Of a stretch of DNA of 64,000 bases, positions 18,177-26,779 are shown piece by piece. This DNA is from Georgenia wutianyii (GTDB taxonomy: Bacteria > Actinomycetota > Actinomycetes > Actinomycetales > Actinomycetaceae), in the NCBI RefSeq assembly GCF_006349365.1, contig NZ_CP040899.1:3224001-3288000 (forward strand), given 5' to 3'. Positions within the stretch are counted from its first letter, which is position 1. Every line of letters begins with the position of its first letter. A model generated the notes under the pieces. That model did no database searches, had not been told where the DNA came from, and saw only the letters and a program-made list of their open reading frames with translations. A program made the position numbers and the translations under genes.

Positions 18177-19063
18177 TGCGCGAGCACCGCCTCGACGCCG
18201 TCCCGAGCCTCGGCTCGCTCTACACGAAGGCGCTGGCCGCCAGCGCGCGGGCGCAGCTGAGCCGGCGCCAGGGCTCCGGCCGGCTGCCCGAGGTGGCCTA
18301 CGTCGCCGACGGCCTCGGCGCCGACCCCGCGACGCTGTCGGCCTACCAGCACCTGCTCGGCGAGGCCGGGACGGACGAGCTGCCCGCCGGCTACGTCCAC
18401 GTCCTCGCCTTCCCGCTGGCGATGGCGCTCATGCTGCGGCCCGACTTCCCGCTCCCCGTGCTTGGCATGGTGCACACCGCCAACCGCGTCGAGCAGCACC
18501 GCCCGGTCCTCCTCGGTGAGGAGCTGAGCGCGCGGGCGTGGGCGCAGTCCCCCCGGGCGCACCGCAAGGGCACGCTCGTCGACCTGCGCGTCGACGTCCG
18601 CTCCGGGGAGGAGCTCGTGTGGGAGGGCACCTCCACCTACCTCGCGCGCGGCACGCGGCTGCCCGGCGCGGTGGCCGACTCCCCCGCCTCCTCCCCGGAG
18701 GAGCGGGCCGGGGCGGCGGGCGACGTCATCGCCCTGTGGTCCCTGGGCGCGGACACGGGCACGCGGTACGCGGAGGTCTCCGGGGACCGCAACCCCATCC
18801 ACGTCTCGCGGCTGGGGGCCAAGGCCTTCGGCTTCCCCCGGCCGATCGCCCACGGGATGTACACCGCCTCCCGCGCGCTGGCCCAGCTCGCCCGCTTCCG
18901 TGGCGACGCGTTCACGTGGGACGTCGAGTTCGCCAAGCCCGTCCTGCTCCCGGGCCGGGTGGCCCTGGCGGTCGACGCCTCCGGGGAGTCCGTCCGGTAC
19001 ACCGGGCGCCACCCGAGGTCGGGCAAGGTCCATCTCACCGGGACGCTCACGCCCCGGGTGTGA
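18176..19063 (+). CDS. htdX: MaoC-family 3-hydroxyacyl dehydratase (HtdX-like)
   Basis: 295 aa. The C-terminal hot-dog domain has YAEVSGDRNPIHVSRLGAKA followed by RPIAHGMYTASRALAQL; Asp204 and His209 are the hydratase-2 catalytic pair. The N-terminal half is the partner hot-dog fold without the catalytic motif, giving the double-hot-dog size of mycobacterial HtdX. It should interconvert 3-hydroxyacyl and trans-2-enoyl thioesters. With thiolase and FabG4 upstream it completes three of the four reactions of a beta-oxidation or reverse cycle; the oxidase-like gene on the other strand supplies the fourth. Confidence 0.92.
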   Translation: MREHRLDAVPSLGSLYTKALAASARAQLSRRQGSGRLPEVAYVADGLGADPATLSAYQHLLGEAGTDELPAGYVHVLAFPLAMALMLRPDFPLPVLGMVHTANRVEQHRPVLLGEELSARAWAQSPRAHRKGTLVDLRVDVRSGEELVWEGTSTYLARGTRLPGAVADSPASSPEERAGAAGDVIALWSLGADTGTRYAEVSGDRNPIHVSRLGAKAFGFPRPIAHGMYTASRALAQLARFRGDAFTWDVEFAKPVLLPGRVALAVDASGESVRYTGRHPRSGKVHLTGTLTPRV

Positions 19064-19068
19064 CACCG

Positions 19069-19102
19069 GGCCGGGGACCACGCTCGCGCGGCGTCCCCGG
19101 CC
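19069..19102. terminator. Hairpin between convergent htdX and eamA genes
   Basis: GGCCGGGGAC (19069-19078) and GTCCCCGGCC (19093-19102) form a perfect 10-bp stem with a 14-nt loop. It occupies almost the whole 42-bp gap between converging genes and probably ends both transcripts. Confidence 0.7.
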
Positions 19103-19105
19103 ACG

Positions 19106-20074
19106 TCACGAGATCGTCCGGATGCTCCGGCGGTGGCCCGCGCCCACCGCGAGCGCGGCGCCGATGCCGATGAGCACGGCCCCGGCCCAGCCGAGCGGGG
19201 AGACGGCCTCGCCGAAGAGGACCGTCCCGAGGAGGAGCGCGACGACGACCTCCCAGTAGGACAGCGCGGACAGCTCGACGGCGCGCAGGTTCTTCCCGGC
19301 GACGACGAGCAGGCCGAGCGCGAGCAGGCCGCAGACGAGGAAGAAGCCGGCCGCCCACGCCCAGTGCTGCGCCGTCATGCCGGACAGGTCGGGACGGGTG
19401 AGGGCGACCATGCCCGCCGTCGCGAGCGCCCCGAAGGCGAAGTTCCAGAAGCTGCGGACGTCGGAGGGCATGTCCGAGCGGTAGCGGTAGGTGAGCAGCG
19501 CGGCACCGTAGAGAACGCCGGACAGGACGGCGAGGACGTCGCCGCGCAGCGCGTCACCCGCCGGCGGGCCCGTCTCGAGCAGCCCCGCGGCGAGCACCAT
19601 CCCTGCCGCGCTCACGAGCACCGAGACGAGCTCGGCTCCCGTGGTGCGCTCCTTGAGCAGGACGCGGGCGAGGACGGTGGCGACGAGCGGGCCGAGGTAG
19701 TGCAGCGCGACGGCCCGGCCGAGGTCGGTGAGGACGGCCGCCGAGAGGTAGGTCGCGAGCGAGAGGCCGAGGAAGACCCCGCCGAGGACCACCGACCACG
19801 ACAGCCGCGTGCGCCGCAGGACGCCGAGCCGCCGGCCCGCGGCGAGGAACGCGAGCATCCCGACCGCGCCCACGGCCATCCGCCCGAGCGTCAGCGCCTC
19901 GCCGACGACGGCGCCCGGCGGGGAGGACAGCCGGCCGAACACTCCCGCCAGGCCCATCGCGGTCGCCGAGGCGAGGATCGCGAGCACCCCGGCCCGGTGA
20001 CGCATCCGGGGCACGGCTCGGACGGCGGACGCCTGAGCGGTGGTGGGCACGAGGACGTCCTGGGACACGGCCAT
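19106..20074 (-). CDS. EamA/DMT-family transporter
   Basis: 322 aa, ATG 20074 with CGGAG upstream. About ten hydrophobic segments in two EamA halves: the first half has AVALHYLGPLVATVLARVLL and the second ELSALSYWEVVVALLLGTVL, the conserved ends of DMT repeats. Such proteins export amino acids or metabolites. The 5' leader is a tandem glycine riboswitch, so the likely role is glycine (or related amino acid) export or handling. That substrate assignment is inference from regulation, not from the protein. Confidence 0.85.
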   Translation of the reverse strand: MAVSQDVLVPTTAQASAVRAVPRMRHRAGVLAILASATAMGLAGVFGRLSSPPGAVVGEALTLGRMAVGAVGMLAFLAAGRRLGVLRRTRLSWSVVLGGVFLGLSLATYLSAAVLTDLGRAVALHYLGPLVATVLARVLLKERTTGAELVSVLVSAAGMVLAAGLLETGPPAGDALRGDVLAVLSGVLYGAALLTYRYRSDMPSDVRSFWNFAFGALATAGMVALTRPDLSGMTAQHWAWAAGFFLVCGLLALGLLVVAGKNLRAVELSALSYWEVVVALLLGTVLFGEAVSPLGWAGAVLIGIGAALAVGAGHRRSIRTIS

Positions 20075-20111
20075 GGGAACTCCGGGGTCGACTGAGCGGG
20101 GGTCGTTCCCC

Positions 20112-20284
20112 GCTCTGTCGTGGGACCTGAGAGCTTCCGCGGGCGAGCCCGCTTGCACCGTGGGTGAGCCCTCGTCGGGCTGCTTTCCAGAGGAGCCTCG
20201 CCGTGGCGGTCTGGGGGCCTGAGAGATTCCCGGGGAGGTTGCTCCTTCGGCGCCCGCTGTGCGCGGGACTCTCCCGCCGCGGTT
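20112..20284 (-). promoter_or_regulatory. Tandem glycine riboswitch
   Basis: Read on the minus strand, the leader contains GGGAGAGTCCC, then GCCGAAGGAGCAAC and GGAATCTCTCAGGC (first aptamer), a short linker, then CTCTGGAAAGCAG, ACCCACGGTGCAAGC and GGAAGCTCTCAGG (second aptamer). The two CTCTCAGG elements with paired GGAGAG/TCTGG strands are diagnostic of the two-aptamer glycine riboswitch. The second aptamer ends about 40 nt before the eamA start codon, suggesting control of translation or of transcription in that short stretch. Confidence 0.9.
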
Positions 20285-20392
20285 CGGTGGCGTGTTCGGT
20301 TGTCCCTCCATCCTGGCACACACCCGGCAGCGCCCCCGGTGGGCCGCGCTCTTGCCCCGGCACCCGCGCAGGGCCAGGATCGAGGCCGGGGG

Positions 20393-21127
20393 GTGGCCGT
20401 GACAGATCACGTGGTCGAGGCGTTGCCGGGCATCTTCCGGCTCATCGACCTCGTCGGTGTGCTGCTCAACGGCGTGCTCGGCGGGATCATCGCCCGCCGC
20501 AAGCGGTTCGACCTCGTCGGTTTCGCCATCCTCGCGATCACCTCCGCGCTCGGCGGCGGCATGCTGCGCGACATCATGCTCCAGGCCGGCCCGCCGGTCG
20601 CGCTCACCGACCCGCTCTACCTCGCCACCGCGCTGCTCGGCGCCGTCGTCGCCTTCCTCCTGCCGCTGGGGGGACGGTGGTGGACCCGGCTCTACGTCGT
20701 CGGGGACGCGCTCGTCCTCGGGTGCTGGGCGGCGACGGGGGCGACGAAGGCGCTGTCCGAGGGGCTCGGCCTGCTGCCCGCGGTCCTCCTCGGGGTGATG
20801 ACGGCGGTGGGCGGCGGGATGATCCGCGACGTCGTCGTCGGCGACGTCCCGACGATCTTCGGGGGGAACACCCTCTACGCGACGTCGGCCGTGTTCGCGA
20901 GCCTGGCGGCGATCGGGCTGGCGGACGTGGGTCAGAACACCGTCGGGATGCTCGTCGCGATCATCGTGGGGGCGGGGCTGAGCATCGCTGCCCGCTGGCG
21001 GGGCTGGCGGCTGCCCGACGCGAGCTCGGTGCGGCTGGGGTCGTGGTGGTCGATCACGCGGCGGGACGGGAGGGGGGAGGCGCAGAAACGGGTGGACCGG
21101 TGGTGGCAGCGCCGGCTCCGGCGCTGA
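20393..21127 (+). CDS. TRIC/UPF0126-family membrane channel
   Basis: 244 aa from GTG 20393 (GAGG 7 nt upstream; GTG 20399 is an alternative). Two repeated three-helix units carry the paired signatures ITSALGGGMLRDIML and MTAVGGGMIRDVVVGDVP, as in bacterial TRIC (trimeric intracellular cation channel) proteins, with a seventh helix before a basic cytosolic tail (WWSITRRDGRGEAQKRVDRW). These channels conduct monovalent cations in studied homologues. It lies opposite the riboswitch region of eamA and just before the DnaA-box-like cluster. Confidence 0.85.
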   Translation: MAVTDHVVEALPGIFRLIDLVGVLLNGVLGGIIARRKRFDLVGFAILAITSALGGGMLRDIMLQAGPPVALTDPLYLATALLGAVVAFLLPLGGRWWTRLYVVGDALVLGCWAATGATKALSEGLGLLPAVLLGVMTAVGGGMIRDVVVGDVPTIFGGNTLYATSAVFASLAAIGLADVGQNTVGMLVAIIVGAGLSIAARWRGWRLPDASSVRLGSWWSITRRDGRGEAQKRVDRWWQRRLRR

Positions 21128-21194
21128 CTGTCCACAGGTTCCGACCGACTCCTGTGTGTATGTGCACAACCCTGTGGACAGGCACTGTGGACAA
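21128..21194. promoter_or_regulatory. Cluster of four DnaA-box-like 9-mers upstream of ald
   Basis: TGTGGACAA at 21186-21194 is an exact TTGTCCACA DnaA box on the minus strand. CTGTCCACA (21128-21136, plus), TGTGGACAG (21173-21181, minus) and TGTGCACAA (21161-21169, minus) each differ at one position. The first and third also make an exact 11-bp inverted repeat, CTGTCCACAGG and CCTGTGGACAG. The cluster fills the gap between the TRIC gene and ald, 17 nt before the ald start. Confidence 0.6.
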
Positions 21195-21211
21195 CGTGGA
21201 AGGAGAACATC

Positions 21212-22333
21212 GTGCGAGTAGCGGTACCACGAGAGGTCATGGACTCCGAGGGGCGGGTCGCGATCACGCCGCCGGGGGTCGACGAGCTCGTCCGACACGG
21301 CCACGAGGTCGCCGTCGAGCGCGCCGCGGGCCTCTCCGCGTCGATCACCGACGCCGACTTCGCGGCAGCCGGCGCCACCGTCCTGCCCGACGCCGCCGAG
21401 GTCTGGGACTTCGGCGAGCTCGTCCTCAAGGTCAAGGAGCCGGTTCCCGAGGAGTACGGGCGGCTCCGTGCCGGGCAGACCCTGTTCACCTACCTCCACC
21501 TCGCCGCCGACCGGCCGCTCACCGAGGAGCTCCTGCGCCGCCGGGTGACCGCCGTCGCCTACGAGACGGTCGAGCTGCCCGGCCGCACCCTGCCCCTGCT
21601 CGCGCCGATGAGCGAGATCGCCGGGCGCCTCGCACCGCAGGTCGGGGCGCACACGCTGATGAGCGCCCAGGGCGGGCGCGGGGTCCTCCTCGGCGGGGTG
21701 CCCGGGGTCTACCCGGCTCGCGTCGTCGTCATCGGGGCGGGGGTCTCCGGGCTCAACGCCGCCACCATGGCCGTGGGGATGCACGCCGACGTCGTCCTCC
21801 TCGACCGTGACGTCGAGCGGCTGCGCCTGGCCGACCAGCTCTTCGGCGGCCGCTGCCGCACCGTCATGTCCAACGCCTACGAGATCGAGCGTGCCGTCAC
21901 CGCGGCCGACCTCGTCATCGGGGCCGTCCTCCTGCCGGGCGCGCGCACGCCCCGGCTCGTCACCAACGAGCAGGTTGCGCGGATGAGGCCGGGCTCCGTC
22001 GTCGTCGACGTCTCGGTGGACCAGGGCGGGTGCTTCGAGGACTCACGCCCGACGACGCACTCCGAGCCCACTTACCGGGTCCACGACACCTTGTTCTACT
22101 GCGTGGCCAACATGCCCGGCGCGGTGTCCCACACCTCGACGTACGCGCTGACCAACGCCACCGTGCCCTACGCCCTCGCGCTCGCCGGCGGGTGGCGCGA
22201 GGCGATGCGCGCCGACCGGTCGCTGGCCCTGGGCCTGGCGACCCACGACGGCGCGCTCGTCTCCGGCCCCGTGGCCGAGGCGCACGGGCTGCACCACACC
22301 CCGCTCGAGGAGGTCCTCGGTCAGGGGTCGTGA
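21212..22333 (+). CDS. ald: Alanine dehydrogenase
   Basis: 373 aa, GTG start with AAGGAG 7 nt upstream. It reversibly deaminates L-alanine to pyruvate with NAD. MRVAVPREVMDSEGRVAITP opens the protein, HEVAVERAAG follows, and Lys in LVLKVKEPVPEEY is the substrate-binding Lys; LGGVPGVYPARVVVIGAGVS carries the NAD fingerprint and VVVDVSVDQGGCFEDSRPTT is a family hallmark near the active site. The C-terminus and length are normal. The upstream cluster of TGTGGACA motifs may be the binding site of a regulator. It converges on purQ with a 10-bp gap. Confidence 0.96.
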   Translation: MRVAVPREVMDSEGRVAITPPGVDELVRHGHEVAVERAAGLSASITDADFAAAGATVLPDAAEVWDFGELVLKVKEPVPEEYGRLRAGQTLFTYLHLAADRPLTEELLRRRVTAVAYETVELPGRTLPLLAPMSEIAGRLAPQVGAHTLMSAQGGRGVLLGGVPGVYPARVVVIGAGVSGLNAATMAVGMHADVVLLDRDVERLRLADQLFGGRCRTVMSNAYEIERAVTAADLVIGAVLLPGARTPRLVTNEQVARMRPGSVVVDVSVDQGGCFEDSRPTTHSEPTYRVHDTLFYCVANMPGAVSHTSTYALTNATVPYALALAGGWREAMRADRSLALGLATHDGALVSGPVAEAHGLHHTPLEEVLGQGS

Positions 22334-22343
22334 CGGGGAGGGG

Positions 22344-23072
22344 TCAGACCGCGACGAGGACACCGAGGACCGAGGCGAAGATCGCCAGGCCGTCGGTGCC
22401 GGTACCGGAGTCGGGGCCGAAGCCCGGCTCGACGGCGTGCTCAGGGTGCGGCATGAGCCCGACGACGTTCCCGGCGGCGTTGGTGATGCCGGCGATGTCG
22501 CGCAGCGAGCCGTTGGGGTTGATGCCCTCGTAGCGGAAGACGACGCGGCCCTCGCCCTCGAGCTCGTCCAGGGTGCGCTCGTCGGCGACGAAGCCGCCCT
22601 CGCCGTTCTTCAGCGGGATGGTGATCCTCTGCCCGGCGGTGTACCCGGTGGTCCACGCGGTGTCGTTGTTCTCCACGCGCAGCTGCTGGTCGCGGCAGAC
22701 GAACCGCTGGTGGTCGTTGCGGATGAGCGCGCCGGGCAGCAGGTGTGCCTCGCACAGGATCTGGAAGCCGTTGCAGATGCCGAGGACGGGCAGCCCGCGC
22801 TGGGCGCCCTCGACGACGGCGGACATCACCGGCGCGAAGCGGGCGATCGCCCCCGCGCGCAGGTAGTCGCCGTAGGAGAAGCCACCCGGCAGGACGACGG
22901 CGTCGACCCCCTTGAGGTCCTCGTCGCCGTGCCACAGGAGCACGGGCTCGCCGCCGGCCAGACGCACGGCGCGCTGGGCGTCGCGGTCGTCCAGGGAGCC
23001 GGGGAAGGTCACGACACCGATCCGGGCGCCCTCGGGGCGCGGCTGCCGCTCGGGGACGTCCAGGCGGTGCAT
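22344..23072 (-). CDS. purQ: Phosphoribosylformylglycinamidine synthase subunit PurQ
   Basis: 242 aa. The class I glutaminase that feeds ammonia to Pur[21 protein letters not shown] opens the catalytic domain (residue about 16), [19 protein letters not shown] holds the oxyanion region, the nucleophile is Cys in [14 protein letters not shown], and the His-Glu pair lies in [12 protein letters not shown]. The ATG overlaps the purS stop (TGATG), so PurS and PurQ are made together, as expected for subunits of one complex. A roughly 15-residue N-terminal extension precedes the usual start. Confidence 0.96.
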   Translation of the reverse strand: MHRLDVPERQPRPEGARIGVVTFPGSLDDRDAQRAVRLAGGEPVLLWHGDEDLKGVDAVVLPGGFSYGDYLRAGAIARFAPVMSAVVEGAQRGLPVLGICNGFQILCEAHLLPGALIRNDHQRFVCRDQQLRVENNDTAWTTGYTAGQRITIPLKNGEGGFVADERTLDELEGEGRVVFRYEGINPNGSLRDIAGITNAAGNVVGLMPHPEHAVEPGFGPDSGTGTDGLAIFASVLGVLVAV

Positions 23073-23329
23073 CAGCTCTCCCCGTCGACCGCGGTCACCC
23101 GGACGACGTCCTCGATGACCGGGTTGGACAGCAGCGTCTCGGCGGCCCGGCGGGCCTGCTCGAGCGCGGCGTCGTCGACCTCCCCCTCGACCTCGAGCTC
23201 GAAGCGCTTGCCCTGCCGCACCGAGGTGAACCCGGTGAGGCCGAGCCGGGGCAGGGCCCCCGCGACGGCCTTCCCCTGGGGGTCGAGGATCTCGGGCTTC
23301 GGCATGACCTCGACGACGATTCGTCCCAT
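23072..23329 (-). CDS. purS: Phosphoribosylformylglycinamidine synthase subunit PurS
   Basis: 85 aa, ATG with AGGAGC upstream. [20 protein letters not shown] opens the protein, and [13 protein letters not shown] then [17 protein letters not shown] complete the PurS fold. PurS dimers bridge PurQ and PurL in the small-subunit FGAM synthase. First gene of the purS-purQ pair; a TAAGAT sequence at 23365-23370 (minus) could be its -10 box. It lies 90 bp downstream of the convergent-sense purC end on the same strand. Confidence 0.95.
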   Translation of the reverse strand: MGRIVVEVMPKPEILDPQGKAVAGALPRLGLTGFTSVRQGKRFELEVEGEVDDAALEQARRAAETLLSNPVIEDVVRVTAVDGES

Positions 23330-23419
23330 GATTGCTCCTGCTCGGGGGATGCGGACCGCGGCCGATCTTACCCGCGACGCGGTGTGGTGCCCGGTCCTGC
23401 GCGGACGGTGGACAGGCGG

Positions 23420-24289
23420 TCAGCCGACGAGCCGCTCGGCCGCCTCCCGGTAGCGGTCGGCGGTGCGCTCGACGACGTCCCGCGGGAGCGGGGGCGGCGG
23501 GGAGGTGCGGTCCCAGCCCGCCTCCGGGGAGGTGAGCCAGTCGCGGACGAACTGCTTGTCGAAGCTCGGCTGGACGTGGCCCGGCGCGTAGCCGTCGGCC
23601 GGCCAGAACCGCGAGGAGTCCGGGGTGAGGACCTCGTCGCCGAGCACCACCCGCCCGTCGGGGCCGAGCCCGAACTCGAGCTTGGTGTCCGCGACGATGA
23701 TGCCCCTGCGGGCCGCGACCTCGGCCGCCCGGGCGTAGATCGCCAGGGTGAGGTCGCGCAGCTCGGCGGCGCGCCCGGCGCCCAGGGTCTCGGCGACGAC
23801 GTCGAAGGAGACGTTCTCGTCGTGCTCGCCGAGCTCGGCCTTGCGGGCCGGGGTGAAGATCGGCTCGGGCAGCCGGGAGGCCTCGACGAGGCCGGCGGGC
23901 AGGCTCACCCCGCAGACCGCCTGGTTCTCGCGGTACTCCACGAGGCCCGAGCCGGTGAGGTAGCCGCGGGCGACGCACTCGACGGGGAACATCTCCAGCC
24001 GGCGGCAGACCATCGCCCGCCCCGCCACGGCCGCCGGCACGTCGAGGGAGACCACGTGGCCCGGCACGAGGTCGGCGAGCTGGTCGAACCACCACAGGCT
24101 CAGCCGGGTGAGGACCTCGCCCTTGCCGGGGATGAGCGTCGGCAGGACGTGGTCGTAGGCACTGATCCGGTCCGAGGCGACGACGAGGACGACGTCGCCG
24201 GCCGGGTGGGGCGCCGCCGGCCGGTACAGGTCGCGGACCTTGCCCGAGTAGACGTGCTCCCAGCCGGGCAGCTGCGGCGCGGTCGTCAC
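23420..24289 (-). CDS. purC: Phosphoribosylaminoimidazole-succinocarboxamide synthase
   Basis: 289 aa from GTG 24289. It joins CAIR and aspartate to give [17 protein letters not shown] (Gly-Lys-x-Arg-Asp-x-Tyr) near residue 14, [35 protein letters not shown] and [20 protein letters not shown] are the SAICAR synthetase signatures. The eukaryote-like, slightly long form (about 290 aa) is usual in actinobacteria. The GTG overlaps the purD stop (GTGA), so purD-purC are translationally coupled. Confidence 0.96.
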   Translation of the reverse strand: MTTAPQLPGWEHVYSGKVRDLYRPAAPHPAGDVVLVVASDRISAYDHVLPTLIPGKGEVLTRLSLWWFDQLADLVPGHVVSLDVPAAVAGRAMVCRRLEMFPVECVARGYLTGSGLVEYRENQAVCGVSLPAGLVEASRLPEPIFTPARKAELGEHDENVSFDVVAETLGAGRAAELRDLTLAIYARAAEVAARRGIIVADTKLEFGLGPDGRVVLGDEVLTPDSSRFWPADGYAPGHVQPSFDKQFVRDWLTSPEAGWDRTSPPPPLPRDVVERTADRYREAAERLVG

Positions 24290-25560
24290 GGCGCGACCGC
24301 GGCGATGTCGGTGCGGTGCTGGGACCCGGCGAGGGAGATCCGGGCGACACCGGCGTAGGCGCGCTCCCGCGCCTCCTCCTGGTCGGCTCCCACACCGACG
24401 ACCGACAGCACCCGCCCGCCGGCGCTCACGAGGGCGCCCTCGTCGTCGGTGGCCGTCCCGGCCTGCAGGACGTGGACGCCGGGCAGCTCCTCTGCCGCGG
24501 CGATCCCCTCGACGACGTCGCCGGAGCGGCTCGACGCGGGGTAGCCCGCGGAGGCGAGGACGACCGTGACGGCGGCCTTGTCGTGCCACGTCGGCGGCGG
24601 GACGTCGGCGAGGATCCCGGTGGCAGCCGCGTGGAGCAGCTGGGCGAGGGAGGACTTGAGCCGGGCGAGGACGACCTGGGTCTCCGGGTCGCCGAAGCGG
24701 GCGTTGAACTCCACCACCCGCAGGCCCCGGGAGGTGAGGGCGAGCCCCACGTACAGGACGCCGACGAACGGGGTGCCGCGCCGTGCCATCTCGGCGACGA
24801 CCGGCCGCGCGACGCGCTCCATCACCTGCTCGACGAGGTCCTCCGGGGCCCACGGCAGCGGGCTGTAGGCGCCCATGCCGCCGGTGTTCGGGCCGGAGTC
24901 GCCGTCGCCGAGGCGCTTGAAGTCCTGCGCCGGGGCGAGGGGCACGGCGTCGGCACCGTCGCAGACGCAGAAGAGGGAGACCTCCGGGCCGTCGAGGAAC
25001 TCCTCGACGACGACCGCAGGGCGGTCCCCGCCGGGGGTCACGGACCGCGACAGGCAGGCGCGCGCGTGGGCCATCGCCTCGTCCAGGTCCTCGGTGACGA
25101 CGACGCCCTTGCCGGCAGCCAGGCCGTCGTCCTTGACGACGTACGGGGCACCGAAGGCGTCCAGCGCCCGCGCGACCTCCTCGGGCGTGGTGCACACGTA
25201 GGCCATCGCCGTCGGGACGCCGGCGCTGGCCATGACCTCCTTGGCGAAGGCCTTGGAGCCCTCGAGGCGGGCGGCCTCGGCACCCGGGCCGAAGCACGGG
25301 ATGCCGACGGCCCGCACCGCGTCGGCGACGCCGACGACGAGCGGTGCCTCGGGCCCGACGACGACGAGGTCGGCGCCCTGCTCGACGGCGAGCGCCGCGA
25401 CGGCGCCCGGGTCGAGCGGGTCGACCGGCAGGTTGGTCGCGATCTGCGCCGTCCCGGGGTTCCCGGGGGCGACGAGGACCTCGTGGGACGTGGGGTCGGA
25501 CGTGAGGGCACGGGCGATGGCGTGCTCGCGCGCACCGGAGCCGACGACGAGGATCTTCAC
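24286..25560 (-). CDS. purD: Phosphoribosylamine-glycine ligase (GAR synthetase)
   Basis: 424 aa from GTG 25560. ATP-grasp enzyme joining phosphoribosylamine and glycine. [19 protein letters not shown] opens the protein; [34 protein letters not shown] (ATP-binding Lys), [20 protein letters not shown] and [15 protein letters not shown] are all in place. TAGGGT lies 8 nt before the start, so the transcript may be leaderless or nearly so. It is divergent from lppM across 123 bp and coupled to purC downstream. Confidence 0.96.
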   Translation of the reverse strand: MKILVVGSGAREHAIARALTSDPTSHEVLVAPGNPGTAQIATNLPVDPLDPGAVAALAVEQGADLVVVGPEAPLVVGVADAVRAVGIPCFGPGAEAARLEGSKAFAKEVMASAGVPTAMAYVCTTPEEVARALDAFGAPYVVKDDGLAAGKGVVVTEDLDEAMAHARACLSRSVTPGGDRPAVVVEEFLDGPEVSLFCVCDGADAVPLAPAQDFKRLGDGDSGPNTGGMGAYSPLPWAPEDLVEQVMERVARPVVAEMARRGTPFVGVLYVGLALTSRGLRVVEFNARFGDPETQVVLARLKSSLAQLLHAAATGILADVPPPTWHDKAAVTVVLASAGYPASSRSGDVVEGIAAAEELPGVHVLQAGTATDDEGALVSAGGRVLSVVGVGADQEEARERAYAGVARISLAGSQHRTDIAAVAP

Positions 25561-25670
25561 GTCACACCACCCTACCGACCTCGAGCGCGTCGCCGTGGCG
25601 CGTCCAGGACCCAGACGGGCACGGGGAGAAGTCCCCCTCGTCTACGAGAGTCGCCGAAGGCCTCGGGCGA

Positions 25671-25676
25671 TAAAGT
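25671..25676 (+). promoter_or_regulatory. -10 box of a leaderless lppM promoter
   Basis: TAAAGT (TANNNT form) ends 7 nt before the lppM ATG, the spacing at which transcription starts at or next to the A of ATG. There is no ribosome site upstream of that ATG, in agreement with a leaderless message. Confidence 0.65.
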
Positions 25677-25683
25677 CTCCGGT

Positions 25684-26691
25684 ATGACAACTCACGCCAG
25701 CATGACCGGCCCGAGCCGCGCCCGACGTGGCCTCACGGCCCTCGTCCTCCTGCCTCTGCTGCTCGTGCTGGCCGGATGCTTCCGGCTCGACATGGGCCTG
25801 ACCATCAACGAGGACGACACCCTCGACGTCAGCATGGAGGTCGCCGACCTCTCCGGCATGGCCACGCGCGACGACCTCGACTGCGCCGACCTCGAGTCCG
25901 AGATCACCGACGCGCCCGCCGACGTCGAGTTCACCGTCGAGGAGATCGAGGACGAGGACGGGAACCTCGGCTGCCGCATGGTCGCCACCGGCGCCCCCAT
26001 CGACTCGATGACCGGCGACGGCATGAGCATCGAGAAGGTCGACGACACCTACGTCTTCACCTTCGAGGGTGACGAGACCGGCATGGACACCGGCAGCATG
26101 GAGGACATGCCGGCGGGCATGGAGCCCGAGGTGAGCATCTCCGTGACGTTCCCCGGCGAGGTCATCGAGGCCGACGGCGAGATCGACGGCAACACCGTGA
26201 CGTGGAGCGGCATCGAGGCCTTCACCGCCGGCGGGTCCGCGACCGGCGAGGCGACCGGCTCCGGCTCCTCCGCGGGCGGCGTGGACACCTGGGTCTGGGT
26301 GGTCCTCGGCGTCGTCGCGCTCGGCGCGATCGCCGCGCTCGTCATCCTCATCACCAAGAAGAGCCGCGGCAGCCGTCCCGCTGCCGGCGCCGCGCCCTAC
26401 GGCGGCCCGGCCTCCCCGTACAGCCAGGGCCAGCCCGGCCAGGTCCCGAACGAGCCCGGCCCCGGCTTCCCCGCGCAGGCCGGCGCCTCCCAGCCGCAGG
26501 GCGGCTTCGGGCCCTCGCACCAGGTCCCCGCGGACCCGGGCCCCGGTTACCCCGGTGACCAGAACCCCCCGGCGACCGACCCGGCGACGACGGCGCTCAC
26601 CGACACCCCGGTCGACCGCCCGGAGGGCTCGCCCTTCTCCCCGCCGCCCGCCCCGCCGGCCCAGCCCGGCAGCGAGGACGAGCAGCGCTGA
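25684..26691 (+). CDS. lppM: LppM-type lipoprotein with C-terminal membrane anchor
   Basis: 335 aa. A lipoprotein signal peptide ends in LVLAGC (lipid Cys32). The LppM domain follows: CFRLDMGLTINEDDTLDVSM is its first strand. An acidic, Met-rich extracytoplasmic region leads to one membrane segment (about 201-226, WVWVVLGVVALGAIAALVIL), a basic stop-transfer, and a cytosolic tail rich in Pro, Gly and Gln. In Mycobacterium tuberculosis LppM affects phagosome behaviour; in a free-living organism it is presumably an envelope protein of unclear role. The double anchoring (lipid plus helix) matches the family. ATG 25702 is an alternative start. Confidence 0.85.
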   Translation: MTTHASMTGPSRARRGLTALVLLPLLLVLAGCFRLDMGLTINEDDTLDVSMEVADLSGMATRDDLDCADLESEITDAPADVEFTVEEIEDEDGNLGCRMVATGAPIDSMTGDGMSIEKVDDTYVFTFEGDETGMDTGSMEDMPAGMEPEVSISVTFPGEVIEADGEIDGNTVTWSGIEAFTAGGSATGEATGSGSSAGGVDTWVWVVLGVVALGAIAALVILITKKSRGSRPAAGAAPYGGPASPYSQGQPGQVPNEPGPGFPAQAGASQPQGGFGPSHQVPADPGPGYPGDQNPPATDPATTALTDTPVDRPEGSPFSPPPAPPAQPGSEDEQR

Positions 26692-26700
26692 CCCGCACCA

Positions 26701-26745
26701 CATGAGGAGGCCCCGCCGTGCATCGCACGGCGGGGCCTCCTCATG
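26701..26745. terminator. Perfect 21-bp hairpin between convergent lppM and purA
   Basis: CATGAGGAGGCCCCGCCGTG plus C (26701-26721) pairs exactly with 26725-26745 around a 3-nt ATC loop. It lies 9 nt after lppM and 34 nt after the purA stop (minus strand), so it can serve both. There is no T-run on either side. Confidence 0.85.
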
Positions 26746-26779
26746 TCCGGGGGCCGGTCGGGCTCCCGGCGCGTGGTTC

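Noticed and set aside
21128..21211. Chromosomal origin suggested by the DnaA-like boxes
   Set aside because: There is no dnaA, dnaN or recF nearby and no AT-rich unwinding region; four boxes in one promoter are too few for an origin.
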